Assembly: GCF_017599305.1 (NCBI RefSeq)
Contig: NZ_JAGFWR010000002.1
Span: 124,001-188,000 of the forward strand
Source: Micromonospora antibiotica
GTDB taxonomy: Bacteria; Actinomycetota; Actinomycetes; Mycobacteriales; Micromonosporaceae
Reading direction: 5' to 3'
Length of the DNA: 64,000 nt
The notes under the pieces were generated by a model, which was not told where the DNA came from, did not search any database, and saw nothing but the letters and a program-made list of their open reading frames with translations. A program made the position numbers and the translations under genes. Shown piece after piece: positions 22,751 to 31,344 of the stretch; position 1 is the stretch's first letter, and each line of letters begins with the position of its first letter.

Positions 22751-25600
22751 TCAGCGGTCCGTGTCGTCGAAGCGGGACACCCAGGCGACCAGACCGGACC
22801 GGGACTCCACCCCCGCCTTGCGGTAGATCCGGGTCAGGTGCGCCTCCACGGTGCGGGGGCTGATGTGGAGCTGACGGCCGATCAGCCGGTTGGTGACACC
22901 GGTGGTGGCCAGCCGGGCGATGTGCCACTCCCGGTCGGTCAGCGCGGTCTCGGCGAGCGCCCGCAGCGGTCGGGCCAGCCGCAGGCCGACCCGGTCGGTG
23001 CCGCACCGGGCCGCCAGTTCCAACGCCCGGTGGCGGGCCCGGGCGGCGGTGGGACCGCCCTGGTCCACCACGTCCGCCGCGCGGGCGATCGAGACCAGGG
23101 CCAGGCTGTGCCGCAACACCATGCCGGCGGCCCGGAACCGGTCCGCCGCGGCACGCAGGTAGGGCATGGCCGCCGCCACCTCCCCACGGGCGAGCAGCAC
23201 CTCCCCGTACGCCGACTCGGCGAAGGCGCGCTGCCCGGGCAGGTCGATCAGGTCGGCGGCCACCAACGCGGCCTCGGCCCGGCGCTGCGCCTCGGGCAGT
23301 TCCCCGGCGGCCAGCGCCGCGGCGCAGAGCAGCTCGTGCCACATCGGACGCAGGGACGCCTGGAGGCGGGTCAGTCGGTTGTCCCCACCGGCGTCGGTGA
23401 GCATCTCCCGGCAGGTGACCGGGTCACCGGCGAGCAGGGTCGCGGTGGCCAACGCGGTCGCCGCGGTGCGTCCGGACCAGCTGTCCAGGTCACTGGCGTA
23501 CTCCACCGCGCCGCGGGCCAGCGCCACCGCGCGTTCGTCGTCGCGGGGGCCGCCCCGCCAGGCGGTGCCCTGCGCCTCGAACGCGAGGGCGAAGCTGAGC
23601 AGGGAACGGCTGCCGATCCGGCGGGCGACGGTCCCGGCTTCGGTGGCCAGCGCGATCACCGTGCCGAGCTGCCCCCGGTGGTAGGCCACCTGGCTGCGGC
23701 CGAGCAGCAGTTGGCACAGGCCGTCGTCGCGGTGGGCGTCACGGACCAGGGCGATGCCGCGGTCCAGGTGCCGGCTGGCGTCGGCGGGGCGTTCCAGGAA
23801 CAGCTCGGCCAGGCCCAGGGCCAGCAGACAGTCGGGGTGGTCGCGCAGGTCCCGGTCGGGCAGCGCGTCGACGATCGGCGTCGCGGTGGCGAGCAGGTCC
23901 CGGGCGATGGCGACGTCACCGTCGTGGGCGGCGGCGAGTACCCGTACCGCGAGCAGACCGGCCCGGTCGATGCCGCTGGCATCACCGTCGGGTGCGCCGC
24001 CGGGCACCGGCGCGGGGTGGCCGGACAGGATGCCGACGGCACCGAGTTCGGTGGCGAGCTGGTACGCCCCGGCGCTCGGCGTCGGCATCCTGATCAGCTC
24101 CCGGCGGCTGATCGCGGCGGCCTCCGCGTAGTTGCCCAACAGTCGTTCCACCCGCACCCACTGGGCGACGGCGGCTGCCCGCCGACCCGCCGGGTCGGCG
24201 GGCAGCTCCGGGACGACCTCCCGCAGCAACGTCCGGCTCTCGGCGAGGTCGCCCGCCTCCCCGGTGATCCGGGCCAACAGCAGGGTGACGTCGTGCCGGC
24301 TGTCGGGAGAGCCGGCCGGTGGGCGTAACGCGCGCAACGCCGCCCGCAGCCAACGGACGGCCAGTTCCGGGGCCTCGCGGCGGATCTCCCTCGCGGCCCG
24401 ACAGAGCACCTCGACGTACGGTTCGACCGGCCGGTCGTGGGGCAGGCCGAGCAGCTGTTCGGCCTGCCCCGCCCGTTCCGCCGGAGGCGCGTCCCCGGCG
24501 AGCAACGCGGTCAGCGCCCGGTGGTGGGCCTCGGCCCGCCAGGCCGGGTCGGTGTCCTGGCGGACCGCCGAGCGCAGCAGCGGATGTCGGAAGGTGAACC
24601 GCGAGGTCGCCGGGACGACCCGCAGCAGGTCACGGCGGACCAGACGCCACGCGGACTCGTTGACCAGCGGTGGGGGCAGGCCGGCCACCTCGGCGAGCAG
24701 TTCCACCGCGCACGGCGTGTCCAGCACTGCGGCGGCGCGTAGGCACGCCGTGTCGGCCGGGGGCAGGCCGGCCCACTCGGCACGCAGGGTGGCCACCGCC
24801 CGGTCGGTGAGCCGGGGTGGGCCGGTCGACGGGGCGTTACGGTCACCGGTCGGCACGACGCCGGCCAGCGCGGTGAGGTAGCCGGGGACACCGGCGGCCC
24901 ACTCGTGGCGTTCGTCCAGCTCATCCGGGTCGTCGTCCGGGTAGAGTTCGACGGTCTCGGCGAGGCTGAGCGGCTCCAGCTCGATGCGTTCCCGGCACCG
25001 ACCCGCCGGGACGCCGGTGGCCGGTGGGCCGAACGGCATCGCGGTGGCCATCTGCCGGGGCCGGTAGGCCAGGATCAGCAGCAGCGGCGCGGGCACCGGG
25101 TAACGCAGCAGATGGGTGACGAGCCCGATGGAGGCGGTGTCGGCCCAGTGCAGGTCGTCCAGGACTAGGGTCAGCCCGTCCCGGGCGGCCAGGGCGAGCA
25201 GCCGGCGGGCCAGCTGATAGGTGCGGAACAGCCGCACGTCGACCGGGCCGGCGAAGCGGGGCAGCAGCGCTCCGTCGGGTTCGGCTCCACCGGTGGGAGG
25301 TCGCCGTGGGTCGGCCCGGGCTGGCCGGGCAGTGCCGAAGGCGTGCCGGAAGACGTGGAACGGGATGCCCTGTTCGGCCTCCGCGCCGGTGCCGACGACG
25401 AGGGGCAGGGCCGGGGCGCAGCGGTCCAACGCCGCGTGCACGAAGCGGGTCTTGCCGATGCCGGGGTCGCCCACCACCTCGCAGACCACCTGCGTCGCGG
25501 TGCGTACGCGGTCGACGTGCGCGGCGCGCAGACGCGCGATCTCCGGGTGCCGCCCGACGAATGGTGGGCCGGCCACCGCGTTCTCCAGCCCAGCTGCCAT
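22751..25600 (-). CDS. Large LuxR-type AAA-ATPase regulator (LAL/MalT-like)
   Basis: This encodes about 949 residues. The N-terminal AAA module starts at FVGRHPEIARLR and has Walker A VVGDPGIGKTRFVHAALDRC and Walker B TLVLDDLHWADTASI. A long TPR-like helical middle (AAALAAGELPEAQRRAEAAL and similar repeats) is followed by a C-terminal LuxR helix-turn-helix (LTDREWHIARLATTGVTNRL then IGRQLHISPRTVEAHLTRIY). Such LAL regulators activate transcription in response to ligand or ATP binding. Start codons are ambiguous: ATG 25600 fits the family; GTG at 25612 has AGGGAAA upstream, and 25630 is also possible. No dedicated target gene is obvious next to it. Confidence 0.92.
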   Translation of the reverse strand: MAAGLENAVAGPPFVGRHPEIARLRAAHVDRVRTATQVVCEVVGDPGIGKTRFVHAALDRCAPALPLVVGTGAEAEQGIPFHVFRHAFGTARPARADPRRPPTGGAEPDGALLPRFAGPVDVRLFRTYQLARRLLALAARDGLTLVLDDLHWADTASIGLVTHLLRYPVPAPLLLILAYRPRQMATAMPFGPPATGVPAGRCRERIELEPLSLAETVELYPDDDPDELDERHEWAAGVPGYLTALAGVVPTGDRNAPSTGPPRLTDRAVATLRAEWAGLPPADTACLRAAAVLDTPCAVELLAEVAGLPPPLVNESAWRLVRRDLLRVVPATSRFTFRHPLLRSAVRQDTDPAWRAEAHHRALTALLAGDAPPAERAGQAEQLLGLPHDRPVEPYVEVLCRAAREIRREAPELAVRWLRAALRALRPPAGSPDSRHDVTLLLARITGEAGDLAESRTLLREVVPELPADPAGRRAAAVAQWVRVERLLGNYAEAAAISRRELIRMPTPSAGAYQLATELGAVGILSGHPAPVPGGAPDGDASGIDRAGLLAVRVLAAAHDGDVAIARDLLATATPIVDALPDRDLRDHPDCLLALGLAELFLERPADASRHLDRGIALVRDAHRDDGLCQLLLGRSQVAYHRGQLGTVIALATEAGTVARRIGSRSLLSFALAFEAQGTAWRGGPRDDERAVALARGAVEYASDLDSWSGRTAATALATATLLAGDPVTCREMLTDAGGDNRLTRLQASLRPMWHELLCAAALAAGELPEAQRRAEAALVAADLIDLPGQRAFAESAYGEVLLARGEVAAAMPYLRAAADRFRAAGMVLRHSLALVSIARAADVVDQGGPTAARARHRALELAARCGTDRVGLRLARPLRALAETALTDREWHIARLATTGVTNRLIGRQLHISPRTVEAHLTRIYRKAGVESRSGLVAWVSRFDDTDR

Positions 25601-25817
25601 CACGCAGATCACGTGCTTTCCCTGCGACACTCCAATGAGGATTGACGGGACTATACCGGGGACCGAGGAAGACGAGGAACATCGATTCCGTCGGGGTGGC
25701 CGAACGACTCCCACCCGCTGACCGTACGGGTGGTTATTTCAGCCGCTTGCGCTATGGCTCCGGCACCCCACCGTACTGCCGACGTCGGCTGGCGGGGCCG
25801 GCCGGCTGCCCGCCCGG

Positions 25818-26519
25818 TCAGGGCGCGACCCGGGCCACCGGCAGCTCGGTGAGCAGCTGGACCTGCGCGGTACGGGACTCGTCGATGCGCCGGGCCAGGT
25901 CGCGCACGGTCGGGGAGACCGCCGACGCCCGGTGGGCCCGGGCCAGCCCGGCCGCCTGCCGTTGCTGCACCACCAGCACCGCCACCAGGGCGGCGTCGTA
26001 CCCGGTGACGGGGGTGTCCCGCAGCCGGGACACCGGGTCGGGTGCGCCGCCGCCCGGGTCGGGTGCGCCGCCGCCCGGGGAAGGATGCTCGTGCCGGTGC
26101 CCGCCGGGCTCCGCCCCGGCGGCGCGCAGCCACTCGCGGGCCTGGGCGACCTCGTCGGTCTCGGTCGCGTCTATGGCGGCGACCAGGGTACGCAGTCGTG
26201 GGTGGCGGATCCGCTGCGGCGCGACCCGGACGATGACCAGGGTGCGCTCCTGGTGGGCCGTCATGGTGCGCAGGAACACCAGGTCGGATCCGCCGATCAC
26301 GGGCGGCGGGCCGGACCCGCTCGACGGGGGCGGCCCCGGGGTGGCCGGGGACACGGCGGGCGCGCACCCGGTGAGCAGCACGACCGCGCCGACCACGACA
26401 CCCAGCCGGCGCAGGCCGGGACGGCGGCGGTCGGACCGGGTGCGGTCGATGGTGGACGGTGGCGCTACGCCATCCGCCTGCCGGGGTACCGGCACGGCCC
26501 GGATTCGGTGGACGGGCAC
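25818..26519 (-). CDS. DUF305-like lipoprotein
   Basis: This encodes 233 residues. After a basic leader, LGVVVGAVVLLTGCAPAVS gives a lipobox with the cysteine at LTGC, so the protein should be a lipid-anchored exported protein. Mature residues DLVFLRTMTAHQERTLVIVR and, later, YDAALVAVLVVQQRQAAGLA resemble the two ferritin-like halves of DUF305, although the usual 'M..HH' motif is reduced to TMTAHQ. A Gly/Pro/His-rich insert (GHRHEHPSPGGGAPDPGGGA) separates them. The GTG start is 12 nt after the LPMO stop with no clear ribosome site, so start choice is weak. DUF305 proteins are often found with copper-handling genes, which may matter beside a copper enzyme. Confidence 0.65.
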   Translation of the reverse strand: MPVHRIRAVPVPRQADGVAPPSTIDRTRSDRRRPGLRRLGVVVGAVVLLTGCAPAVSPATPGPPPSSGSGPPPVIGGSDLVFLRTMTAHQERTLVIVRVAPQRIRHPRLRTLVAAIDATETDEVAQAREWLRAAGAEPGGHRHEHPSPGGGAPDPGGGAPDPVSRLRDTPVTGYDAALVAVLVVQQRQAAGLARAHRASAVSPTVRDLARRIDESRTAQVQLLTELPVARVAP

Positions 26520-26531
26520 GGTCGACGCCGG

Positions 26532-27287
26532 TCAGACCCGGGTCCACAGGGCGGGCACGTACGGCGGTTCCCAGCCCGGGAGCGCGGTGTGCGCCTGCCG
26601 GCACCGGTAGCTCGCCCCCTGGTAGGTGACGAGGTCGCCGACCTGGTAGCTGCGGCCGGCCGTCCAGGTGCCGCCGGCGGTCGGCGAGGGCCCGGGAGTG
26701 GTCGGGGGCGGGGTGGCCGTACGGGTCGGCGTCGGTGTGGGGCTCGGGGTACGGGTCGGCGTGGGGGTCGGGCCACCGCCGCCGAGTTGCACGTCCACAC
26801 AGGAGTAGAAGGCGTTGGCGGTGTCGGCGATGTTCCAGACGGCGAGGATCTTCTGCCGACCGGTGAGGCCACCCAGGTTGACGGTGTGCGAGACGGTGGC
26901 CTCGGGTTGCCGGCCGCCGCCGTCGACGACACCGACCCGGGTGTCGCCGACGAAGTACTCCCAGTTGCTGGTGGCGTGCCGGGCGGTGTTCACCCAGGTG
27001 AAGGTGAGTGTGCTGCCGACCGGGGTGGCCGGCCAGCCCCGGTTGTCGTCGTCGAGGACGGCGAACCCGGCGATCCCGGCGCTGCAACTGCGCAGCCCCT
27101 TACGACCCTCGACGCTCTGCGGCTCGTACCGGATCTGACCGCAGTCGGGCACTGTCCCCTGGGCGCAGAGGGCCTGGCGACTGGGCGGGGCGGAGACGTA
27201 GCCGTGGGCCTGGGCGGGCGCGGCGAGACCCAGGGAGGTGACGACGGCACCCGTCGCCAGCAGGGGGACGGTGACGGTTCGACGCAT
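26532..27287 (-). CDS. Secreted AA10 lytic polysaccharide monooxygenase with C-terminal CBM5/12
   Basis: This encodes 251 residues. The signal peptide ends AAPAQA with the mature protein starting at His28 (HGYVSAPPSR), the N-terminal histidine of the copper histidine brace. The second brace histidine lies in TARHATSNWEYFVG. DCGQIRYEPQSVEG and VWNIADTANAFYSCVDVQL complete the AA10 fold. A Pro/Thr linker (about 165-205) leads to a CBM5/12-type module (TWTAGRSYQVGDLVTYQGAS; PGWEPPYVPALW). It oxidatively cleaves chitin or cellulose; the chitin-type CBM favours chitin. GAGGAGGG lies just before the ATG. Together with the GH5 at 5.4 kb it indicates polysaccharide degradation. Confidence 0.93.
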   Translation of the reverse strand: MRRTVTVPLLATGAVVTSLGLAAPAQAHGYVSAPPSRQALCAQGTVPDCGQIRYEPQSVEGRKGLRSCSAGIAGFAVLDDDNRGWPATPVGSTLTFTWVNTARHATSNWEYFVGDTRVGVVDGGGRQPEATVSHTVNLGGLTGRQKILAVWNIADTANAFYSCVDVQLGGGGPTPTPTRTPSPTPTPTRTATPPPTTPGPSPTAGGTWTAGRSYQVGDLVTYQGASYRCRQAHTALPGWEPPYVPALWTRV

Positions 27288-27380
27288 GGGGACCCTCCTC
27301 GGGGCGGGACGTGCGGTCGACGGCGGGCGCCGGACGTCCCTGCGCCGCGCCGCTCGGATCGAACCCGGTGACTGCCCCCA

Positions 27381-27412
27381 CGGTAATTTAAAGTTTGTTA
27401 ACAGTAAAGTGG
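27381..27412 (-). promoter_or_regulatory. AT-rich block upstream of the LPMO gene
   Basis: Positions 27381-27412 contain the only strongly AT-rich stretch nearby, GTTAACAAACTTTAAATTAC on the minus strand, about 95-125 nt before the LPMO ATG. AAACTTT-containing motifs often occur in actinobacterial polysaccharide-utilisation promoters. It may be a -35/-10 region or an activator/repressor site; the exact elements cannot be fixed. Confidence 0.4.
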
Positions 27413-27474
27413 CAGACGGTTCCGCATCGGGCGGGACGCCGTCCGATCGGCCGCCCGGTGTGGGTCGTGGACGG

Positions 27475-30400
27475 TCAGGGCGGACCGAGTGCACCGACCA
27501 CGGTGGTCACCACAGCGGTGAGCAGCCGCTCGTCCAACGGCTGTGCCGTCACGACCATGGACACGGCGACCAGGTTGTGTCCCACCCGCACCAGGACGAA
27601 TGCCGTCACACCGGTGATCCGGCTCCGCCCGCTACCGACGGTCAGCGCATAGTCGACCCGCCAGGACTGCTCACCCAGGGCCGGGGCGGGTCGACCCCCG
27701 ACGGTGAACCGCACGCCACCGCTGACGAACCGCCGACAGGCGGCCCGGGCGGTCTCGGCGGCGGCGAACACGCCCCCGCCCACCGGCCCGACGTACGAGG
27801 TGACACCGACCTCCACCGTGGTCGAGGCGATGCCGAGTCGGCCGCGTGGGGTGGCGTACCGCGCCGCCGCCCGGGCCCGCTCCCTCGGTCGGAGCCGGTC
27901 GAGGTAGCTGTCGCGGGCCAGCGGGACACACTCGGTAGGCTCGATCCGATCGTTGCCGGCGGCGGTGACCGGTCGGGACTCCCACGACGTCGGTAGCGCC
28001 GACCGGACGGCATCGACGGCGACCCGCGCCTCGGCGATGGTGAGTCGTCGCCCGGCGGCGGGCAGCGGGCTGACGGCGGATGTCGGGGCGGCGGCGGACG
28101 TCGGGTCGGGGACCACCCGTGCCGACGGGGTCGGCGCGTCAGGGGCTGCGCGGGAGGCGGACGAGGTGCCGGCCGTCGGCACCGGGACCCGGACGCCGGG
28201 TACCCCCGGCCCGAGCACCAGCACGGTCACCGTCAGCACGATCGACGCCACCGTCGGCAGCACCAGCCGGGTCGGCAGCACCCACCGGCGGGGTACGGCC
28301 CGGGGCAGCAGCAGCACCGGCACGACGAGGGCCGCCAGATACAGCAGCCAGACCAGCGGGTTGCCCACGGTCAGCCGCAACGCCGACCCGTCGGCGGACC
28401 GCCCGGCCAGGACCGCGTCCAGGTACTGCACCAGCGCCGACCCGAGGGTCGCCGCGACCGCGGCGAGCAACGCCCCACCGAGCCGGTCCGCGACCCCGCC
28501 CCGACTGCCCGGGGCGGGTGAATGACCGGCCCCGGGATCCGACGGGGACGCGGCACCGGGATCGCTCGTCGGACCAGGGTCGCTCCCGGCTGCGGTGATC
28601 ACCAGGACGACGACGCCGACGAGCCCGGTGAGCAGCCCACGGGCCTGTGCGTCACCGACCGCCTCGTCGAGGGTGCCCGGCGGGGCGAACCGCAGCTGCC
28701 CGACCGCACCACCGGCGCCGACCAGCACGGCGACCGCGACCACCCGGACCCGGGTCGAGTCGACCATCCGGCGGGCCAGGGAGCCGGCGTGGTGCCGGTC
28801 GGCGCGTCGGACGGTCACCAGGAAGCGCACGCCCAGCAGCACCGGCAGCCCGAGGGCGAGCAACAGCCAACCGGTGTCGGGCAGGTCGTAGGCCAGCCAG
28901 ATCCGCACCAGCTCCGGGTCGGACCAGAGCGGCGGCAGCCCCGGCACCGGCCAGAACACCGCGACCGTCACCGCGAGGGCGGTGGCATGCCCGGCGTACC
29001 GCCAGCTGCCGGTGCGAGGTCGGGTCAGGTCGGCCAGCGCCGACGCGACGAGCACGCAGAGCGCCACCGCGCCCGCGCCGAGCACGCCGGTCACCGCGGC
29101 GAAGACCAGACCGGCGACCGCTCCCTCGGCGAGGAAGAGTCCCGCACTGCCGGGCAGTGGCAGCATGGCGACGACCAGGGTCGCGCCGAACAGACCCAGG
29201 CCCGTACCGGCGACCGGACGCCACCAGCCGGGCGCGGTCGCGGACCGGTGGGCGGTGGTCGCCCGCCGCAGCAGCGACGGAAACAGCCCGCCGACGAGCA
29301 GCACGGCGGCGACCCAGACGTCGACCAGCCGGGGCAGCCAGCCCAGCGCCGGGTAGTGCGCGTTCGCGACGAGTTCGTGGACGGCGGCCATGCTCACCAC
29401 CGTCACCGCGCCGACCGCCACCCCCTGGGTGAACTCACCGCCGCGCCGGTCCGACGGCTCCCGCAGCGACCTGATCCGTTGCTCAGGAGTCGGATGCCGG
29501 GCGAACACCGTCCGCAGCGCTGCCCGCGCCGGCCCGCCGCGCACCCGTCCGCCGCCGTCGGCGCGCGCCCGTCCGCCGTCGGTGCGCAGCAGGGCGGTCA
29601 GTGCCCCGGCCTGGTCGTCCCGGGCCGCCTGCCGGTCCGCCGCCCGTTCACGCGCCCGCAGCAAAGCCGCCGACAGCACGGCGACCAGGGTGGCCAGCAG
29701 CCCGGCCCGCAGGAACGCCCCGGCGACGGTCCGGTTCGGTCCGAACACGCCGACCTCCAGCAGCCCACCGACGGCGACGGCCGGCAGGGGCAACCAGACC
29801 AGGGCGCGGACGGCGGCCACCCACACCACGTCCCGGGCCCGGACGTGGGCCAGCTCGTGGCGCACCACCGGGTCGAACCGTCGCGGGTCCCGGTGGGCCA
29901 GGGCGAGCCCGACCGGGAGGACGACGATCGGCCGTCGACCGACGACCCCCACGGTGAACGCCTGCCGCACCGGTGGACCGGCGATCAGCAGGCGCGGTCG
30001 ATCCCGGCCGGTCAGTCCCTCGGCGGCGCAGAGCACGGCGAACCGCTGCGCCGCCGCGCCGACGGTGAAACGCCGGTGCCGACGTAGCCGCCACAGGTCG
30101 ACCGCCGGCACCGCCACCAGCAGCACCGCCGCGCAGCCCAGCACGACGGCGACCGCGACGAGCAGCACCAGGGCCCGCTGTCGGGTCGGCTCGGCCAGGC
30201 AGTCGGTGAACCCGGGTGGCACCGGGTCGACGGTGGTCGCCCCGAACGCCCGCTCGCAGGCGTCGAACGCCACCGCCCAGGGCAGGCTGAGCGACCGGTC
30301 GGCGAGGAAGTACAGGTCTCCCGCACCGATACCCACCGCGCCGAGCGCCGCCACCACGAGCAGGTACCACCAGCCCAGCCGGTCCGGTGCGGGACCGGAT

Positions 30401-30594
30401 CGCGCGCCGACCGCCCCGACGGGGTGCCGAGGGCCGGGCCCACCGGCACCCGACGCCGAGGCGGGACCAGCAGCGCTCGACGCCGGGGCAGGCCCACCGG
30501 CGCCCGACGCCGAGGCGGGTGCCCCGGCGGGACGGGTGGCGCCCGGACCGGCCGCGTCGACCGGACCGGGCGGTCCGGTGGCGGGTCCGGTCAC
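27475..30594 (-). CDS. Giant M48-type membrane metalloprotease
   Basis: This encodes 1039 residues. The zinc motif HELAHVRARD (HExxH) lies after IVVLPVGLALAHRDPRRFDP, with RERAADRQAARDD supplying a likely third acidic ligand, as in M48/BlaR-M56-like proteases. Hydrophobic helices flank the catalytic part and fill roughly residues 420-830, giving far more membrane segments than HtpX (about 290 residues). The last 190 residues form an extracytoplasmic-looking domain (RRLTIAEARVAVDAVRSALP ... TGVTAFVLVRVGHNLVAVSM) of unknown fold. Residues 1-55 are a low-complexity Ala/Gly/Pro/Ser repeat. The GTG start overlaps the upstream gene's stop (GTGA). It is probably a membrane quality-control or regulatory protease. 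Confidence 0.82.
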   Translation of the reverse strand: MTGPATGPPGPVDAAGPGATRPAGAPASASGAGGPAPASSAAGPASASGAGGPGPRHPVGAVGARSGPAPDRLGWWYLLVVAALGAVGIGAGDLYFLADRSLSLPWAVAFDACERAFGATTVDPVPPGFTDCLAEPTRQRALVLLVAVAVVLGCAAVLLVAVPAVDLWRLRRHRRFTVGAAAQRFAVLCAAEGLTGRDRPRLLIAGPPVRQAFTVGVVGRRPIVVLPVGLALAHRDPRRFDPVVRHELAHVRARDVVWVAAVRALVWLPLPAVAVGGLLEVGVFGPNRTVAGAFLRAGLLATLVAVLSAALLRARERAADRQAARDDQAGALTALLRTDGGRARADGGGRVRGGPARAALRTVFARHPTPEQRIRSLREPSDRRGGEFTQGVAVGAVTVVSMAAVHELVANAHYPALGWLPRLVDVWVAAVLLVGGLFPSLLRRATTAHRSATAPGWWRPVAGTGLGLFGATLVVAMLPLPGSAGLFLAEGAVAGLVFAAVTGVLGAGAVALCVLVASALADLTRPRTGSWRYAGHATALAVTVAVFWPVPGLPPLWSDPELVRIWLAYDLPDTGWLLLALGLPVLLGVRFLVTVRRADRHHAGSLARRMVDSTRVRVVAVAVLVGAGGAVGQLRFAPPGTLDEAVGDAQARGLLTGLVGVVVLVITAAGSDPGPTSDPGAASPSDPGAGHSPAPGSRGGVADRLGGALLAAVAATLGSALVQYLDAVLAGRSADGSALRLTVGNPLVWLLYLAALVVPVLLLPRAVPRRWVLPTRLVLPTVASIVLTVTVLVLGPGVPGVRVPVPTAGTSSASRAAPDAPTPSARVVPDPTSAAAPTSAVSPLPAAGRRLTIAEARVAVDAVRSALPTSWESRPVTAAGNDRIEPTECVPLARDSYLDRLRPRERARAAARYATPRGRLGIASTTVEVGVTSYVGPVGGGVFAAAETARAACRRFVSGGVRFTVGGRPAPALGEQSWRVDYALTVGSGRSRITGVTAFVLVRVGHNLVAVSMVVTAQPLDERLLTAVVTTVVGALGPP
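30437..30519. repeat. 29-bp direct repeat, 54-bp period, in the protease N-terminus
   Basis: Copies at 30437-30465 and 30491-30519 differ at one base. They encode a repeated ASASGAGGP segment with an 18-residue period in the low-complexity N-terminus of the M48 protease. Slippage-prone repeats like this usually vary between strains. Confidence 0.8.
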
Positions 30595-31190
30595 CGGTCG
30601 TCCGGGGTGACCGTCGCGCCGATCGTGGCGTCGGCGAGCAGGTCGGCCGCCTCCGGAGACAGGCCCAGCGCGAGCGCGTGCCGCCGGCAGGCCGCCCGCA
30701 GCAGGACCGCCTGCTCGGCGGTCAGCTCCAGCCGGTCCTGCTGTGCCGGTGTGCCGGGAAGCGGGGCGGCGGACGCGGAGACGGCCGGTCGAGGATCGGC
30801 CGACGTGCCGTCCCGGTCCCCGGCCGGCGGGGTCGACGACGGTTCGGTGCCCGGGGACGGTTCGGTGCCCGGGGACGGTTCGGCCGGGCGACGGCGGCGA
30901 CGCCAGCCGGCCAGGATCCCGGTGCCGATCCCGGTCGCACCCAGGACGAGCACCTCGCTGGTGGCGGCGGCGACCGCCTGCAGGAACAGCTCGCCGACCA
31001 GTGACGTGTCGATGCCGAAGCCGACGGCGCTGCCCGGTGCCCTCGACGTCCGGGCGGGTCGCCCGGTGCCGGCCCGCCAGTCGGCGGCGACCGCGTCGAA
31101 GACCTCCAGCTCCTCCGGGGCGTAACGGGCGACGGCCGTACGGGCGGCATCGACGACGAGGACGGCGACCCGCGGTGATAGCTCGAGCAC
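30591..31190 (-). CDS. Uncharacterised 199-residue protein coupled to the M48 protease
   Basis: I do not recognise the family. The N-terminal part (AVLVVDAARTAVARYAPEEL; EVFDAVAADW) is helical, LVLGATGIGTGILAGWRRRR is a single membrane segment with a basic stop-transfer end, a Pro/Thr/Ser-rich linker with SPGTEP repeats follows, and the C-terminus (LTAEQAVLLRAACRRHALAL; GLSPEAADLLADATIGATV) is helical. The stop overlaps the protease GTG by 4 nt, so the two products are likely made in step and may act together at the membrane. The GTG start has GAGG upstream. No catalytic motif is visible. Confidence 0.6.
   Translation of the reverse strand: MLELSPRVAVLVVDAARTAVARYAPEELEVFDAVAADWRAGTGRPARTSRAPGSAVGFGIDTSLVGELFLQAVAAATSEVLVLGATGIGTGILAGWRRRRRPAEPSPGTEPSPGTEPSSTPPAGDRDGTSADPRPAVSASAAPLPGTPAQQDRLELTAEQAVLLRAACRRHALALGLSPEAADLLADATIGATVTPDDR
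30841..30888. repeat. 18-bp tandem repeat (SPGTEP codons)
   Basis: Two full copies of an 18-bp unit (30841-30858, 30859-30876) and a partial third encode repeated SPGTEP in the linker of the protein at 30591-31190. Confidence 0.8.
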
Positions 31191-31344
31191 CGCCTCATCC
31201 TCACGCCGGTGGGCAACCCGGCGGCAGCGGCGGTCGGGAATCGGTCAGCGACCTGCTCCCGCCCGCAGCCGACGGCATCGCCGGTCGGCCGGATGGAAGC
31301 CGACCGGCCGACGCCGCCGCCGACGGGCTGCACGGAGCGGACGG

